Positions 21,744-35,549 of a stretch of DNA of 64,000 nucleotides are shown here, piece by piece. The notes beneath the pieces are model-generated. The model was not told the DNA's origin. It ran no database searches and worked only from the letters and a program-made list of their open reading frames with translations. The position numbers were made by a program, and so were the translations under genes. The DNA lies in the NCBI GenBank assembly GCA_018873245.2, contig JAEMBT020000005.1, forward strand, positions 6,310,001-6,374,000. The letters are read 5' to 3'. The first letter of the stretch is position 1. Every line of letters starts with the position of its first letter. The stretch comes from Archegozetes longisetosus (taxonomy: Eukaryota; Arthropoda; Arachnida; Sarcoptiformes; Trhypochthoniidae).

Positions 21744-22356
21744 TATCTCTAACTTTAAAATAAAGTGAATTGTAGAACAAATTGAATTAATATTAGTATT
21801 TGTTTGACTCGAATCACATTAAATTGAAAGAAATGAGTGCTATTTACTAATTGAAAATATTGATTAATATTAAACAGATGGAGATTTTGCATATTGGCAA
21901 ACATTGGTTTCCTTAAAGCCATTCAAATGAGTAATAAGTGAATGGACTGCGCGAATGGGCATGCGCGAACTTACATTCAAGGCACAAACATAACACCAAC
22001 TTTATAATAACAAACTTTTCCTCAAATACTATACAACCAAATATCAAAATTATATTAATTGTCAATAATATTAATGAGAATAACATATTTTACAATTTGA
22101 TATAATCTAAAACTTTATTAGGATATTAATTAAAAACAAGTTTTGACCTCATATTAAATGTCATCTCAAATGTAAAGGTATTGAACTGTAATTCATATCT
22201 AGATATTATTGATAACGATTTATCTAATGATTAATTGAACTTTAGATCAATGTTTTGCTATCAAATAGTCAGTCTTGAATCAAATACTTGAACTAATTTT
22301 TGAGTTTCAATAACTTAATTGTATTTGATATTTAGGTTCATTTCGAGTCTCATTAA
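21744..22356. promoter_or_regulatory. Divergent intergenic region, zinc-finger gene and DHRS4
   Basis: 613 bp between two head-to-head starts. At 21948-21970 there is the pair TGCGCGAA / GCATGCGCGAAC, an island of CG-rich words in AT-rich sequence that resembles a degenerate NRF1-type site. No other element seen. Confidence 0.35.
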
Positions 22357-23944
<1,588 letters not shown>

Positions 23945-25500
23945 TTTTTTTGTAATACGAAATCTTTAATGCAATAAAATAGTTTTGTTTTACTCTATGG
24001 TTTGTTAAATCCTTTTGTAGTGAATCACTTTCAACAGATTAAATTTTAGATTTTAATTTGACTCATGTTTTTAATAAAATAATAAAATATTGTTTAGCGT
24101 TCCATTAAAGTAATTATGGTTTAAACATTTGAGAAAAATTTTGGTGAAATGATATTGGATTAATTTTACTAATTGAAATATGCGATTATTTAGCTTTATC
24201 AAAAGTTGTCAAATACTCAATTTACAACGTAGTCATGGAAAAATCTAAAGTACCCACTAAATTTGATCTAGTTCCTTATTCTTTAGTTCGATTTTGATTT
24301 CAGAAATATGATTTGTGAGTAATCATGGAAGAAATAATTAAAAAAAATTTCAAAAATTCATCCTGATTTTTTATAACATATTTTATTACTTGAAAACTTC
24401 AAGGCATATTTCAGATTTTTCGGTTCCATTTTGTAAAGCTTGGAAAATCTGAAATATGCCTTGAAGTTTTCAAGTTATAAAATATGTTATAAAAAATTTA
24501 TCAGGATGAATTTTTGAAAATTTATTTCATTATTCCTTTCATGATTAGTCACAAACCATATTTCTGAAATCAAAATCGAACTAAAGAATAAGGAACTAGA
24601 TCAAATTTAGTAAGTACTTTAAATTTTTCCATCACTGCATCCTTTGTTAAAGTTGGTCACCATATTATAATATTCAAAAGTTTTGAGGTACAACGTTTTT
24701 GTATGCAGCAACTTATGAGACATTCTTCGTCTGAAAACATGATGTCATAATCATTTTAGTAATTCTACGAGTATTGCAAATATTGCAAATGATTTGACAA
24801 ATTAAAGAAAATTTGATGGCTGTTTGCAATTTGTTTGTGTAACTTTGTCCAACTGAATATGATTAATGAGATTAATAAAGCAGAAACAACTTTCTGTCAA
24901 TAGGTTTAAGGAAAAAGTGATCCTTATGATTGATGCTGATTCCAAATTCTACAAAATAGAAAATCGCTTTTCTCGATTCACTAAATTAATCCAAATGTAC
25001 GGAACTACTCAATGATGAATATACTATGCAATTGTATGCCCACATCATGAGAACAGTTGATATACATCCATCATGATAGCATTTTCAAATGCTTGCCAGT
25101 AATTAACTGCCCCCCAAGTGCTATGTCTAACTACGATACGATAGTACTATAAAATTTGTTTAATAGAACAATGGTTTATTGAAAGCATTATCTATTTGAT
25201 AATAAATTCTTTACCATAAGAAAAATTATTGGACGATCAAATCCAGACTTAGAAGGATTAACGAGACTTGAATCAGAATGTTTCGTCCTTATGCTAGGGA
25301 CTATTCTGAGGTCTTGTTGAGGTATTGTCGTTTTGTAAAATCTGCATAAGCAATGATGAGCGTGCTTGGTGTTTGCACTAGCGCTCGACAAAATCCAAGT
25401 GCTCGGTACTCGTTTTACTAAGCGTTCGAGCATCGAGCACCAACCGAGCACTGTCAAAACTTTCTATTTAGTCGAGTGTTTCTACAACATTTTTTACATG
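23945..25500. other. Intergenic with a foldback repeat
   Basis: Holds the DHRS4 3' UTR, the 24231-24636 foldback and AT-rich sequence. Around 25370-25460 there are repeated CGAGC/GCTCG words (GTGCTCGG, CGAGCAC) in a short GC-richer patch. No credible ORF. Confidence 0.45.
24231..24636. repeat. Long inverted repeat (foldback), arms about 200 bp
   Basis: The left arm (24231-24427) and right arm (24441-24636) are nearly perfect reverse complements, for example AAATCTGAAATATGCCTTGA against its complement and TTTGATCTAGTTCCTTATTC against GAATAAGGAACTAGATCAAA. The loop is about 15-20 bp (near TTCCATTTTGTAAAGC). A transcript would fold into a long dsRNA hairpin. Either a foldback MITE or a young inverted duplication; no target duplication is clear. 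Confidence 0.85.
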
Positions 25501-26000
25501 CGTTTAAGAAGCGTCCTTTCATAACAATATACTCTCACCTTTAAAACTCATACTGTTATTTCATATGTAAAGGTCTGAGCATCAAAATTCTAGATTCAGA
25601 TTCGAGTTTCGCTATGAACCCCGAGATGCGGACCTTTACCAAACGCTAGTTATCGACCATAGCAATTGACTACCTATAGATACCGATTTTAATTTTCTTC
25701 CATTCAGACGATTCATCAATTGATTGAATGACAAAATAAGGAAAACAAACATTTTTAATAATAGAGATGTTTTATTAACGTCAAAATGACATGTTATACA
25801 AAACATGATCAAAATTCTGGCAGAAATGACAGAAGAATATTACTAATGAAAATGTTTCGCATTTGAATTTTTACTCGATTTGGGCATAAAGTTCACTCTA
25901 TCAGTATATGATAAGATTGATTCCTTAATTTATTAATTAATTACTATTAAACAAACACAAGCAGTGAATCTTAATTAAAACGAATTTGATTGCAATAGTT
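25500..26000 (-). repeat. CBP 3' flank, parental copy of the mini-gene flank
   Basis: Homologous to 17140-17815 (copy C) and in part to 10390-11400 and 12540-13000 (copies A and B). Unlike those copies it carries no transposon. It lies directly downstream of the CBP stop and presumably includes CBP 3' UTR. Confidence 0.7.
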
Positions 26001-26143
26001 TCCAGATTCATCGCTTGAAAGTTGGATCACTTCGAAAGAGTCACTTTTGAATCACAAAAATCAGAGTTGAATTCAATTATAGTTGAACTCAATTATAGTT
26101 TTATCGAATTAGCAACAATTCAATTATAGTTTATTGAATAACT

Positions 26144-29100
26144 TCATAAATTTTCAACAAACTTAGTTAACTGGTCTTGAGGTGTAAGTTCTTGTTGTTG
26201 CTGCTGCTGATGTTGTTGCGCAGCAAAGTCTGGTTGTTGTTGAAACAGCAACAAGTCAGAGGGATCTTGAGGTTGCTGTGCCTGAGAAGTCATATAACGC
26301 GGAGACGGAAGTCTTTGCTGTGGAGGAGACCTCATCATTTGCGCCCTCCCAGGCTTTCCCTGGTTCGGGTTTGGAGCCCAATATCTCTGAGTGACTGCTG
26401 AATACATTTGTTGCTGTGGCTGTTGTTGTTGCGGTTGAGGCTGTTGTTGTGGAGCCATAAGCCTCTGTTGTGGTTGTAAGACTTGCCTCTGAACCATTAA
26501 TCTTTGCTGTTGTTGTTGTTGCTGCTGCTGCTGTTGATACCACTGTTGTTGCTGTTGTTGTTGTGGTTGTTGTTGAGGCATCAACTGTAATAGCGTTAAT
26601 AAATTTAGGACTATTTATCTGATTAGTTAAAGCATAGAATAATAGTTAAGATATGAAATACAGACGTTTGGCTCGAAAGAAACATCGTGCAAATGCACAA
26701 AAGATCAGATGAATCAGAAAAGATGTTTTCGTTCTTTTAAACCAAATTTGGTTTAAATTTCAGAAAAAATCATTTCAGTGCTCTTTTCCAAATTATCCGA
26801 ACAAACATTTATGTCAATCATTCAAAATAAACATTTTTAAGCATTAAAACTTGTTTTCTACCTGTTGTTGCTGTTGCTGAACATGTTGCTGGGATTGTTG
26901 TTGCATTTGTTGCTGTTGCTGTTGTTGTTGCTGCTGCTGTTGTGCAGTTCTTTGCTTTATAAAAGCAGCCATAAGTGCAGGATTCGACTTTAGAATACTA
27001 AGAACTTGTTGTTGCTGTTGAGGCGAAGCCGGAGACTTTAGAGTAGCTAAAAGTTGTTGCAGAGCGTGCTGTTGCTGAGAAGCATTGCCCGGAAGAGAGT
27101 TTAGAGCCGCTCCGCCCTGAATATTAGCGTTTTGTATCTGTTTTCACATACAATTAAGTTAAACAATCAAATCGGCATTCATTTCAATAATTAGTATCAA
27201 ATATAGAAATTGGTTAGAAAATCAAATAACTAAAGAAACCATTGAATACCTGTTGTTGAACATTAATCTGTCCCTGTTGTTGTTGTTGCTGCTGCTGTTG
27301 AGGCGCAACATTTGCAGTCAAAACGGAAGGCAAAAGGTTTTGCTGTTGTTGTGTTTGCTGCTGAATTGGCATAGGCTGTGACGAATGCAACTGCTGCTGA
27401 AGCATTTGAGGCTGATTTTGTTGAAGCAGCTGTTGAGGCTGTTGTGATATGAGCTGTTGTTGTTGCTGTGGGTTTGCGCCTGCCTGAGGCATACGAATAA
27501 ATCTCTGTTGTTGTGGCTGCTGGGGTGCATACCACTGCTGCTGCTGCTGCTGCTGTTGGGCCTGTTGTTGCTGTTGTGCCTGTTGCTGGTGTTGCTGTGC
27601 CTGTTGTAGCATCATGCGTTGTTGTTGTTGTTGTTGTTGCTGCTGCTGCTGCTGTTGTTGTTGAAGCATTTGTTGTTGGTTTTGGGCTAAAGTCGGTCTT
27701 ACGGGCTGTTGAGGTTGTTGTTGGAAATGATGCATAGGTTTGCCCTTTCCATAAGGATTATTCATTTGGGCCGGCTGTGGCTGCTGTTGTTGTCGTGCCA
27801 CTACTTCTTGCACTCTAGCGGCAGCCTGTAGAGCAGCGGGAGGGGGAGGTGTGGCTGTCGCAGGTTTCATGTAATGTTGTTGAGGCTATTGTACGAATAA
27901 TTTTGTTAATTCAATAATTAAGAATCAGTTAGGAATAGAAAAACTCACAGCTGTCTGTTGAGATGAAGGACTGAAGTCGTGTTGTGCCGATTGTTGTGAT
28001 GGTTGCGATGATTGTTGAGACATACTGGCCATAGTGGCAATACGTCTCTTAAGAATCTGCGCCTGTTGTAACCGTTGCTGGAGTTGTTGTTGTCTTAGTT
28101 TATGTTTAATATTAATACAATAAGGAACGGGACACTTGTTTTCTTGACAATGTTTAGCGTGATAACAACACAAAGCAATGAGTTGTTTGCAAATCGGACA
28201 GCCAGGAGTGGTTTGCGCTGATTGAGGTCCTCCCTGTTGGTTAGACTTGCGTTTACAGCTTTTCGCATGTTGCACAACACGTTTCATTTTATGACAAGAA
28301 GGCAGACGACAGTTCGCGTCTCTGCACTGACACGCGTGAACCAGACTTTGAATACAACGCTGTATGGATAGTCTCCTCGATTCGCCAGGAGATGTGTTCG
28401 AAGAGCCACTTCCAGTGGAATCTCCGCCGCCATCCAAATCACTGCCAGCAGCGACACCACCCGATGCGCCTAAATTCAAATTAATTGCTTTAGTCAAATC
28501 GTGTCAATTTAAGCAATAAAAAAACCAATTATCAAAACACTTATCATACCAGCAACAGCTCCGTCTTCACCGGTAACACCGCCAACGAGATCACCAAATC
28601 CGAGTTTGTCCATGGGGTGGTGGTGTCCATCGCGTTGATAGCAAGCAACACACAAATCGAAGTCATCACATTGAGTGCAATGATATCTTGTTTCAACTAA
28701 ATGTCTTTTACATGTATTGCAAGTATATACAAATCTATCATTGCTACTATTATGTAGTTCGTAGAGCATCGCTAAACTCGAAAACTTGGCACGACGTAGA
28801 CTTGAGAACTCGTAGTGTTTCTCTCGCGCTAATGTCAGAAACGCATCGCGACCGTCCATGAGATCACAACTAATTGGAGGGTCGGGATCGCTAACTGGAG
28901 GTAAACTCGCAGCCGATTGGCTCGAATGAAGACGCACTACGAAAAAGACTTCTTTATGCTTTTCCATTGTTGAATAGACTTTTGCTGTCAGTTCTGAGTC
29001 CCACTGCTGAGTTGCCGTCAACTGTTGCTATTAAGTCAACAATGATTCTTAGTCATTAATCTTACAGTAATTTTTCTCATTTCATACCTGTGGCTGTTGT

Positions 29101-29733
29101 AACTGATTTTGTTGAGGAGTTGAACCACTCTTGTGTCTGGCGTGATGAACGTTATTCTTCCTCTGATTCTGCTTTTTATTTGATTTTTTGTTTCCACTAG
29201 ACTTCTTATGCTGTTTAATGTTCGAGTTATTCCCACTATTATTATCTTTGGTTGAATTGGTTTTTGAGCAGTTGCCGCTTTCAAGGCTTTTGCTGTTTTG
29301 ATTATCGTTACACTCCAGCATATCTAATATAATTTGCAAATTATCTCTTTCAAAATTTCTTATTTCATTCAGTTTGATTATTCTATTAATTAGTTTCTGA
29401 TCAAGAATATAGTTAAATTCAAATTTATTCATTTGTTTAGAATTCTTACTTAAGTGCCCTTTAAATAGAATCGCTTTAATGTGTGTCTTAACATAAGCAA
29501 AATTTAGCCAAGAATTAATTAAAAAGCAGTGAATAATCAAGAAAAAGATATTCGAAGATTTGCATTCAATTAAAGGTCTGTTCATTAATCAGTAAATTGA
29601 AGATAGAAAATGAAATAGAGTTAGAAGTTAAGTGAGGCAGAGCCAAAGTTAAAGAAAAAACTAACCTATAGATTCTTCATCAGTTGGATTCCCAGAGTTG
29701 TTGAGCAAATCAATACTTTTAGAATCTGATTGT

Positions 29734-29764
<31 letters not shown>

Positions 29765-32700
29765 TTTGTTGTTCCATCTCTATCTCTTTTATTGACTCTT
29801 CCAAGACATTGGGCCAAAAGTCACCTAAATGGTGATAATCAGGGTTAAAATCGTGACGATTTTTTAATTAATTGACACTTTACCTTCAAAATAAGGGAGT
29901 TCGGAAGCATAACGAACGTTGTCTTCAGTCGCTTGTTTTAAGATATCTTTATAATCAAGAACAATCCGCTCAATGATTCCCTTATCCAGCATTTTCTTAT
30001 ACCATTCTTGTAAACGCTTTGGTTTTGGTATCTTTTGTTCAGCCGGATGACAATGGAATATATAGTCATCGCCTAAAATTGAAACATAACAGTGTCAGCT
30101 ATGCAAACATTAAACCGTTCAGACAGAATTGAACCTTCAGAAGGGGGACAGGCCCAAATATGAGCCATGGTGTATCCTAACTGCTTTGTATAATCTAAAT
30201 ATCCAAGTAATATTTCGTGATAAACAGCAGTTCGGTATTGCTTTGGTCTGAAGAAGTAAACAGAATCCAAATATGCTAAATATACACGTCTATTGAATGG
30301 GAGAAAAATCAAAAGTTAACAAATTTCAATGTTTCACATATACTCAAGTCATTACCTGGTATTCGGAGGACTGCTATCGGATCCGTACTCTTGAACATGC
30401 ATTCCGAAAAAGCAGACATCAGTTCCGTCTATTTCCTCGAAAGCAAATAGAGCTTTTGCTCGATATGGGAATGTTTCGGGCCACTCATGAGTGTCAACGT
30501 ATCTTTAAATTAAATTCAGTATTAATACATAATGTTTAGCTGAAGTAAAGTTGCGTCTATCAGCAAAAAATAATTACCTGCTCTTCATTCCAGGTTTGAC
30601 TTCTACATATTTTTCAGAACTCGCGACTACTCTTATTGACACCTCTCCTGCGCCGCAGTCTTTTTTACGCAAAAAGTTATTCACTCTATTCTCAATATAA
30701 TTTCCAAGTTTTGATTGAGATAAACCTAATAATTTTAGATTAACACTGATTAGTACTAAGCAAGATTAATGAATAGGAACTCACGTTTTGCACAAAATTT
30801 GTTCTCTTTTCTTCTTCGACCATCCCTTCTTAAGCACCCGTCACAAGTAAAGCTATTGAATTAAAGTGGAAATCAAAAATAATTATCTTTGTCTCAATTC
30901 GAGATTATGAGTATATGGAGCCTCTAAAGAAACCTTCTGAACAAATTGACCAAAGTATCAAAATACAAGAGAAAAGTCTTTTGTACTTTGATTTGTTAGT
31001 CAATTTGTTGAAAAGTTTGTTCAAAATGCATACCCTTCAGGCCAGATCTGGTCGAGATGAAGAACACAGATTTGGTGCAGTTTGCGACCACAATCTTTGC
31101 ATTCAACAAAGGGTTCGACATCTAAGTGATCATTTTTGCACTCAACGAATTGATTTTTAGGAATCGTTTGAGTGCTAGTAGTTGTCGGATCGAGTCCGAG
31201 AGCGTCGCCAACAGTTACCACTTCGCCCGGAATATCAGAAAAACATTTCAAACAATATGTATATCTAAATAAACAGAAGATAATTAATCAAATAATCTTT
31301 AAACAAGTGCTAAGGCAATGGTGAAACAAACCTATTTTGATAACTCATATATTTTGCATCTCTTGGAATAGTACACAACTGTTTTCCAAAGCAACATAGA
31401 ATTTGAGGCTGAAAAACATATTTACGACCACAACAATAACCTAAACTCTGCATAACTGGATCTATTTCTGCTTCGAAGACTTCCGACAGCTGAAACAAAG
31501 AACAAGTTAGATTGATTGATACGATGAGAACTAAGTGTCAAACAGATAATTAGAATGACGTACTTTTGTACAATATCTATAGACTCTGGATGTTTTCCTA
31601 TTGTATAGCCAGGCATTATCGAACATGAGCCAAACATCGTCGACGTATTGCCACGGGTCAGCGTATTGACCTATCATCAATAACAATTAGATAAACTCTA
31701 ATATTGATAGATATTAATCTTATATGCAGTGTTTCTAATCATCAAGTATTTCGCACGTTGCTATAAGCTACAAGTTTTGTCAACTATGAAACCACAAGTA
31801 TAAACTGCTTAAAACTTTACAGAGAAATTCAATCATTTTTCCAACTTTTGCATCGCTATTTCTAGTTATTCAATTGTTATTTTCAATTTTAAGTCTACTT
31901 TGACATGGATTATAAATATTTTGTTTGTATTAAATACTCGATCACATTGTATTGTATTTAACTCTATGGTCAAAATGGAAGATATAACTGAATCGATATC
32001 TGGTAATGGTCGCACTACAAGGTCGCAACAATTCATAAGTAACCAAAATTAGAAAAATAATCGTATATCAGGTGAAGTGGTCTAATTTTTCAAAATTATG
32101 AAAACATACTTATTTGCTTTGTGAGATATGGTCATAAAAGATAATTAGCATAATCTCATTTTGATAAAACGATCAATTGCTGTTTTTAAACTTTGTACTC
32201 TTTGGATAACGTTTTAAATCGGAACTAGCAATGCAATAACTTTTCATAGCTTTTCTGATAACACCACTAGAGTACTGCCCACTAAAAATAGTGATGCATA
32301 CTTTGCAAATATAATCGAACTTGGCTTTATGAATAAAACCAAGTTTTAATTCGGAGTACTTGAGATTCAATCAAAAATACCTATTTTAATGAAATTGCAA
32401 GAATATTAGTTGATTTTGAGACCAATTCAATTAAACAATTAAATGAAATAGAGAAAACAAAGTTTTGATAAACAGGTCTAATGTTTAGAACAGTGATTAA
32501 ATTGATTGGTGACACTTGAAGTTTATAGCAAAGCGCAAAATAGTAAAAACAAATTTAGTATATCTTTGATTTGCATACCGGTATCAAGTTTTTTCTTGAT
32601 GGTGGAGAGATCCATTGGTCTTTTAATAATGTCAAAATAATCTGGAATCTGAAGTAATGCTGGATCAACAGGTTGCCTAAATGGAAGTGATTCGGGATCC

Positions 32701-35549
32701 TGACGGTATAGTTTTTCAAGAGTGGGCATCAGAGCTTGGCGTAGTTCGTCAGGTTTGAACACTTTTTTCTGAACTTGACGCGCAACCGGTTTAAGCGCAG
32801 TCGATGTCGGCGCAGAAATAGGAGCTGCAGGTTTCACATCAGGCTTTATATCATTAGTTTCAGTTGGAAGTGCTGGCGAAGCCACCGCTTCTTTCTTCAC
32901 CTCATCCATTGGGACTGATTCTTCGGCCTCTTTCTTGACTTCAGTCATTGAATTGACGCTAGAATTCGAAGCACCGGATATCGTATCGTTAGTTATTGCA
33001 GGTTCTTGCTTAACACCTGAAATCGATGAGACGGTCGGCGTGTGAGCTACAGGTGTAGGAATCGATGACATTGAAATGAATTCATCTAATGGTTCAGATT
33101 TGATTGTGACAGACTGATCCATTGGTTGGCCTTTTTGTGAAATTAAGTTTTGCTGAGGTGTTTGTGACGTCGTAGGAACAGATTGTGGTCTCGGAGGAGG
33201 CGGTGTTGCCGTCGTTGATATTGGTTGCGGCTGCGGAGTATTTGGCTGTTGTTGTTGTAAAATGCCCTGTAATGTATTCGAAGCACTACTCACTGAAGTA
33301 TTGTTCGCTATAAAGTTATTGTTATTTGTATTATTATTATTGTTGTTATTGTTGGTATTATTATTGGTACTATTGGTCGGTCTATATTGTGGCTGAAGTG
33401 ATTGTTGAGCAGTTTGTTGTGGCGAATGATTGGGTCCAGTCGGAGATATGAAGTATTGCTGTTGCGGCTGCTGTTGTTGCTGCTGCTGCTGTGGTTGCTG
33501 CTGCTGTTGCTGTTGCTGCTGTAATGACGGGTTCTGTTGAGGATTGAAATGTGTCTGTTGTGTTAGGGTCACATTAGGCGGTGGAGGCGCTAAACTGAGT
33601 CTTTGTTGTTGAAGAGTCAGAAGATTTGGTTGTTGTTGACCACGAATTTGTTGAATTTGATTCGGTGGCTGTACAATCGGAGCCGGTTGCGTTTGCTGCT
33701 GTTCTCTTCTCTTCTGTCTCTTCTCCTCTAATTCCTTTTGAATTTTGTAAATTTTCTCGGCTAACAGATGATAGTATTCTTCTCGCGAGTTGGCCTGATC
33801 GTACATATCTCCTTCTACTTTCTTAGCGTAAGCCACAAGATTAACCATTCGTCGATCTTGACATGCATTGGGGTCAGGCGTAGGAAAGATCGCCTGAACT
33901 ATCTTTTGGACTAAATGATTGCGTAAGTCAGGAGTGACCGACCCGTGCCATTCTTTGGTTTGCGGCTGTTGTGGCTGTGAAAATGGAGAGGTTTGGCTCT
34001 GATTCAACCGATTGGATGACAACTGCTGTTGAGATGGAGTCGGAGATGAATTGTTGAATGGAAGTCCCAGTGCCTGATATGCGCGCTGCATGTCTTGCTG
34101 ATGTTGTAACATCTGCTGTTGCTGCTGCTGCTGTTGTTGTTGTTGCTGTTGGCTCTGTTGAGTTTGAGGCTGAGTCGGCACAGTAGTCATTGGACTTTGT
34201 GACGAAGTCGGCAATAGTTGTGTGTTGTTTGGCAATAATTGTGACAACTGTTGATTAGGAAGAGATTGTTGTTGCTATTGATTTGAATTTCAATAGTCAA
34301 TAGCTACATATAAAAATGATAAAAAGTACATACCTGTTGTTGTGCCCTTCGATCCGACGCTTGTTTTAAAGGTAGACAAACAGGACAATCACCACGAGTA
34401 CAATTTTTCCAGTGAGATATGATTTGCCTCGAACTCGCGCAATGAGCCACATTACAAGATTTGCCTAAAAACAATCATAAAAATCACTTAATAGTGTCAT
34501 TTGAAAATAAGTTAATCAATTAACTTACCGGCTGTACATGTAGTCATATGGTTGAGAACATTCTTCATAGTTGGACAATGTGGTAAAGAGCACTGGCGTA
34601 TTGGATCACTGCCTCCATTCTGCCTTTGCTGTTGTTCTCTTCGCTGACACTTATGCGCGTGCAACAATAAGACTAATTGCTGTTGAATTAATTTTCTCTT
34701 CTCAGGATCAGTGGTTGCGGTGTTTGGCGCAGAAGGCATCTGAGCCTGAGATGGTTTTAGCTGTGCGGTCGGAAGTGGTGGTGGAGGCGGTTGTGTTGTT
34801 TGTTGCTGAAGAACTGGTTGTTGGGGTTGACTTTGAGGCATATTATAGCGAAATTGCTGCTGTTGTTGTGGTTGTGTAAGCCTTTGTTGCGGCTGTTGTG
34901 CAGTGAACTGTTGTTGTTGAAGGTATTGCTGCTGTTGTTGTTGTTGCTGCTGCTGCTGCTGCTGTTGTTGTTGTTGTTGCTGCTGAAGTATTTGTATGTG
35001 AGGCACTTGTGCCATAGGATTAGTGTTCTGTTGGTTGGCATATCTCATTTGTGGCTGTTGAGGGCGAGGCTGTGGCGGCAAACCTAACTGTTGCTGAAGT
35101 GTCGAAGTAGTAATCATTCGTGTCTGCTGCTGGTTTTGTTGCTGAATGTTGTTCACTGTCTTCGCTTGTAATAATTGAGACAAATTCTGGTGCGGTTGTT
35201 GCTGCTGCTGTTGTGAGGGTTGAACTGATGTCAGACTCGCAGTGACTGTCGTGGCAGTAGAGGATGAGTTTATGTTGACACCTAAAACTCCATTATTTTC
35301 TACATTATTAGTAGTTGTAGTAGTCGCCAACTCTTCAGGCAATAGCTCCAAGTAACTGAATATAGAGTCTGTGGAATCACTTGTTTTAAATCGTTTGCTC
35401 GGCTGTGGCTGACCTAATGAGTCGTGATTCAAATTATTGGCTGAAGTCGTCGACGCATTGCCCACACTGTAAGGCGACTGACACACTGATGTGGTCACTG
35501 TTGCCACTGATGTTGCAACTGTTCCGATATTATTCATATGATCGCTCAT
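26144..35549 (-). CDS. CREBBP: CREB-binding protein / p300 lysine acetyltransferase
   Basis: Nuclear co-activator acetylating histones H3/H4. Eighteen exons with all phases matching: 35549-34529, 34464-34334, 34274-32579, 31670-31564, 31489-31332, 31264-31034, 30852-30785, 30725-30578, 30502-30356, 30289-30135, 30072-29884, 29824-29666, 29323-29088, 29027-28550, 28469-27949, 27885-27250, 27137-26862, 26584-26144; about 2265 residues. Domains in order: TAZ1 (exons 1-2), KIX ([16 protein letters not shown]), bromodomain ([18 protein letters not shown] to [15 protein letters not shown], with the acetyl-lysine-binding Asn), RING/PHD (CDGCLRRDG), HAT ([32 protein letters not shown], catalytic Tyr in [20 protein letters not shown]), ZZ ([17 protein letters not shown]), TAZ2 ([19 protein letters not shown]), NCBD ([20 protein letters not shown]). 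The C terminus and linkers are full of CAA/CAG polyglutamine. Key residues look intact. Confidence 0.95.

Noticed and set aside
27214..28000. Alanine-, valine- and leucine-rich ORFs on both strands around the polyQ exons (also at 26.2, 34.6 and 35.0 kb)
   Set aside because: Frame shadows of CAA/CAG repeats in CBP.
29324..29585. N-terminal extension of the CBP exon at 29088-29323
   Set aside because: The open frame continues upstream, but a TTAG acceptor at 29324 gives the phase needed by exon 12, and the upstream text is AT-rich with no similarity to CBP.
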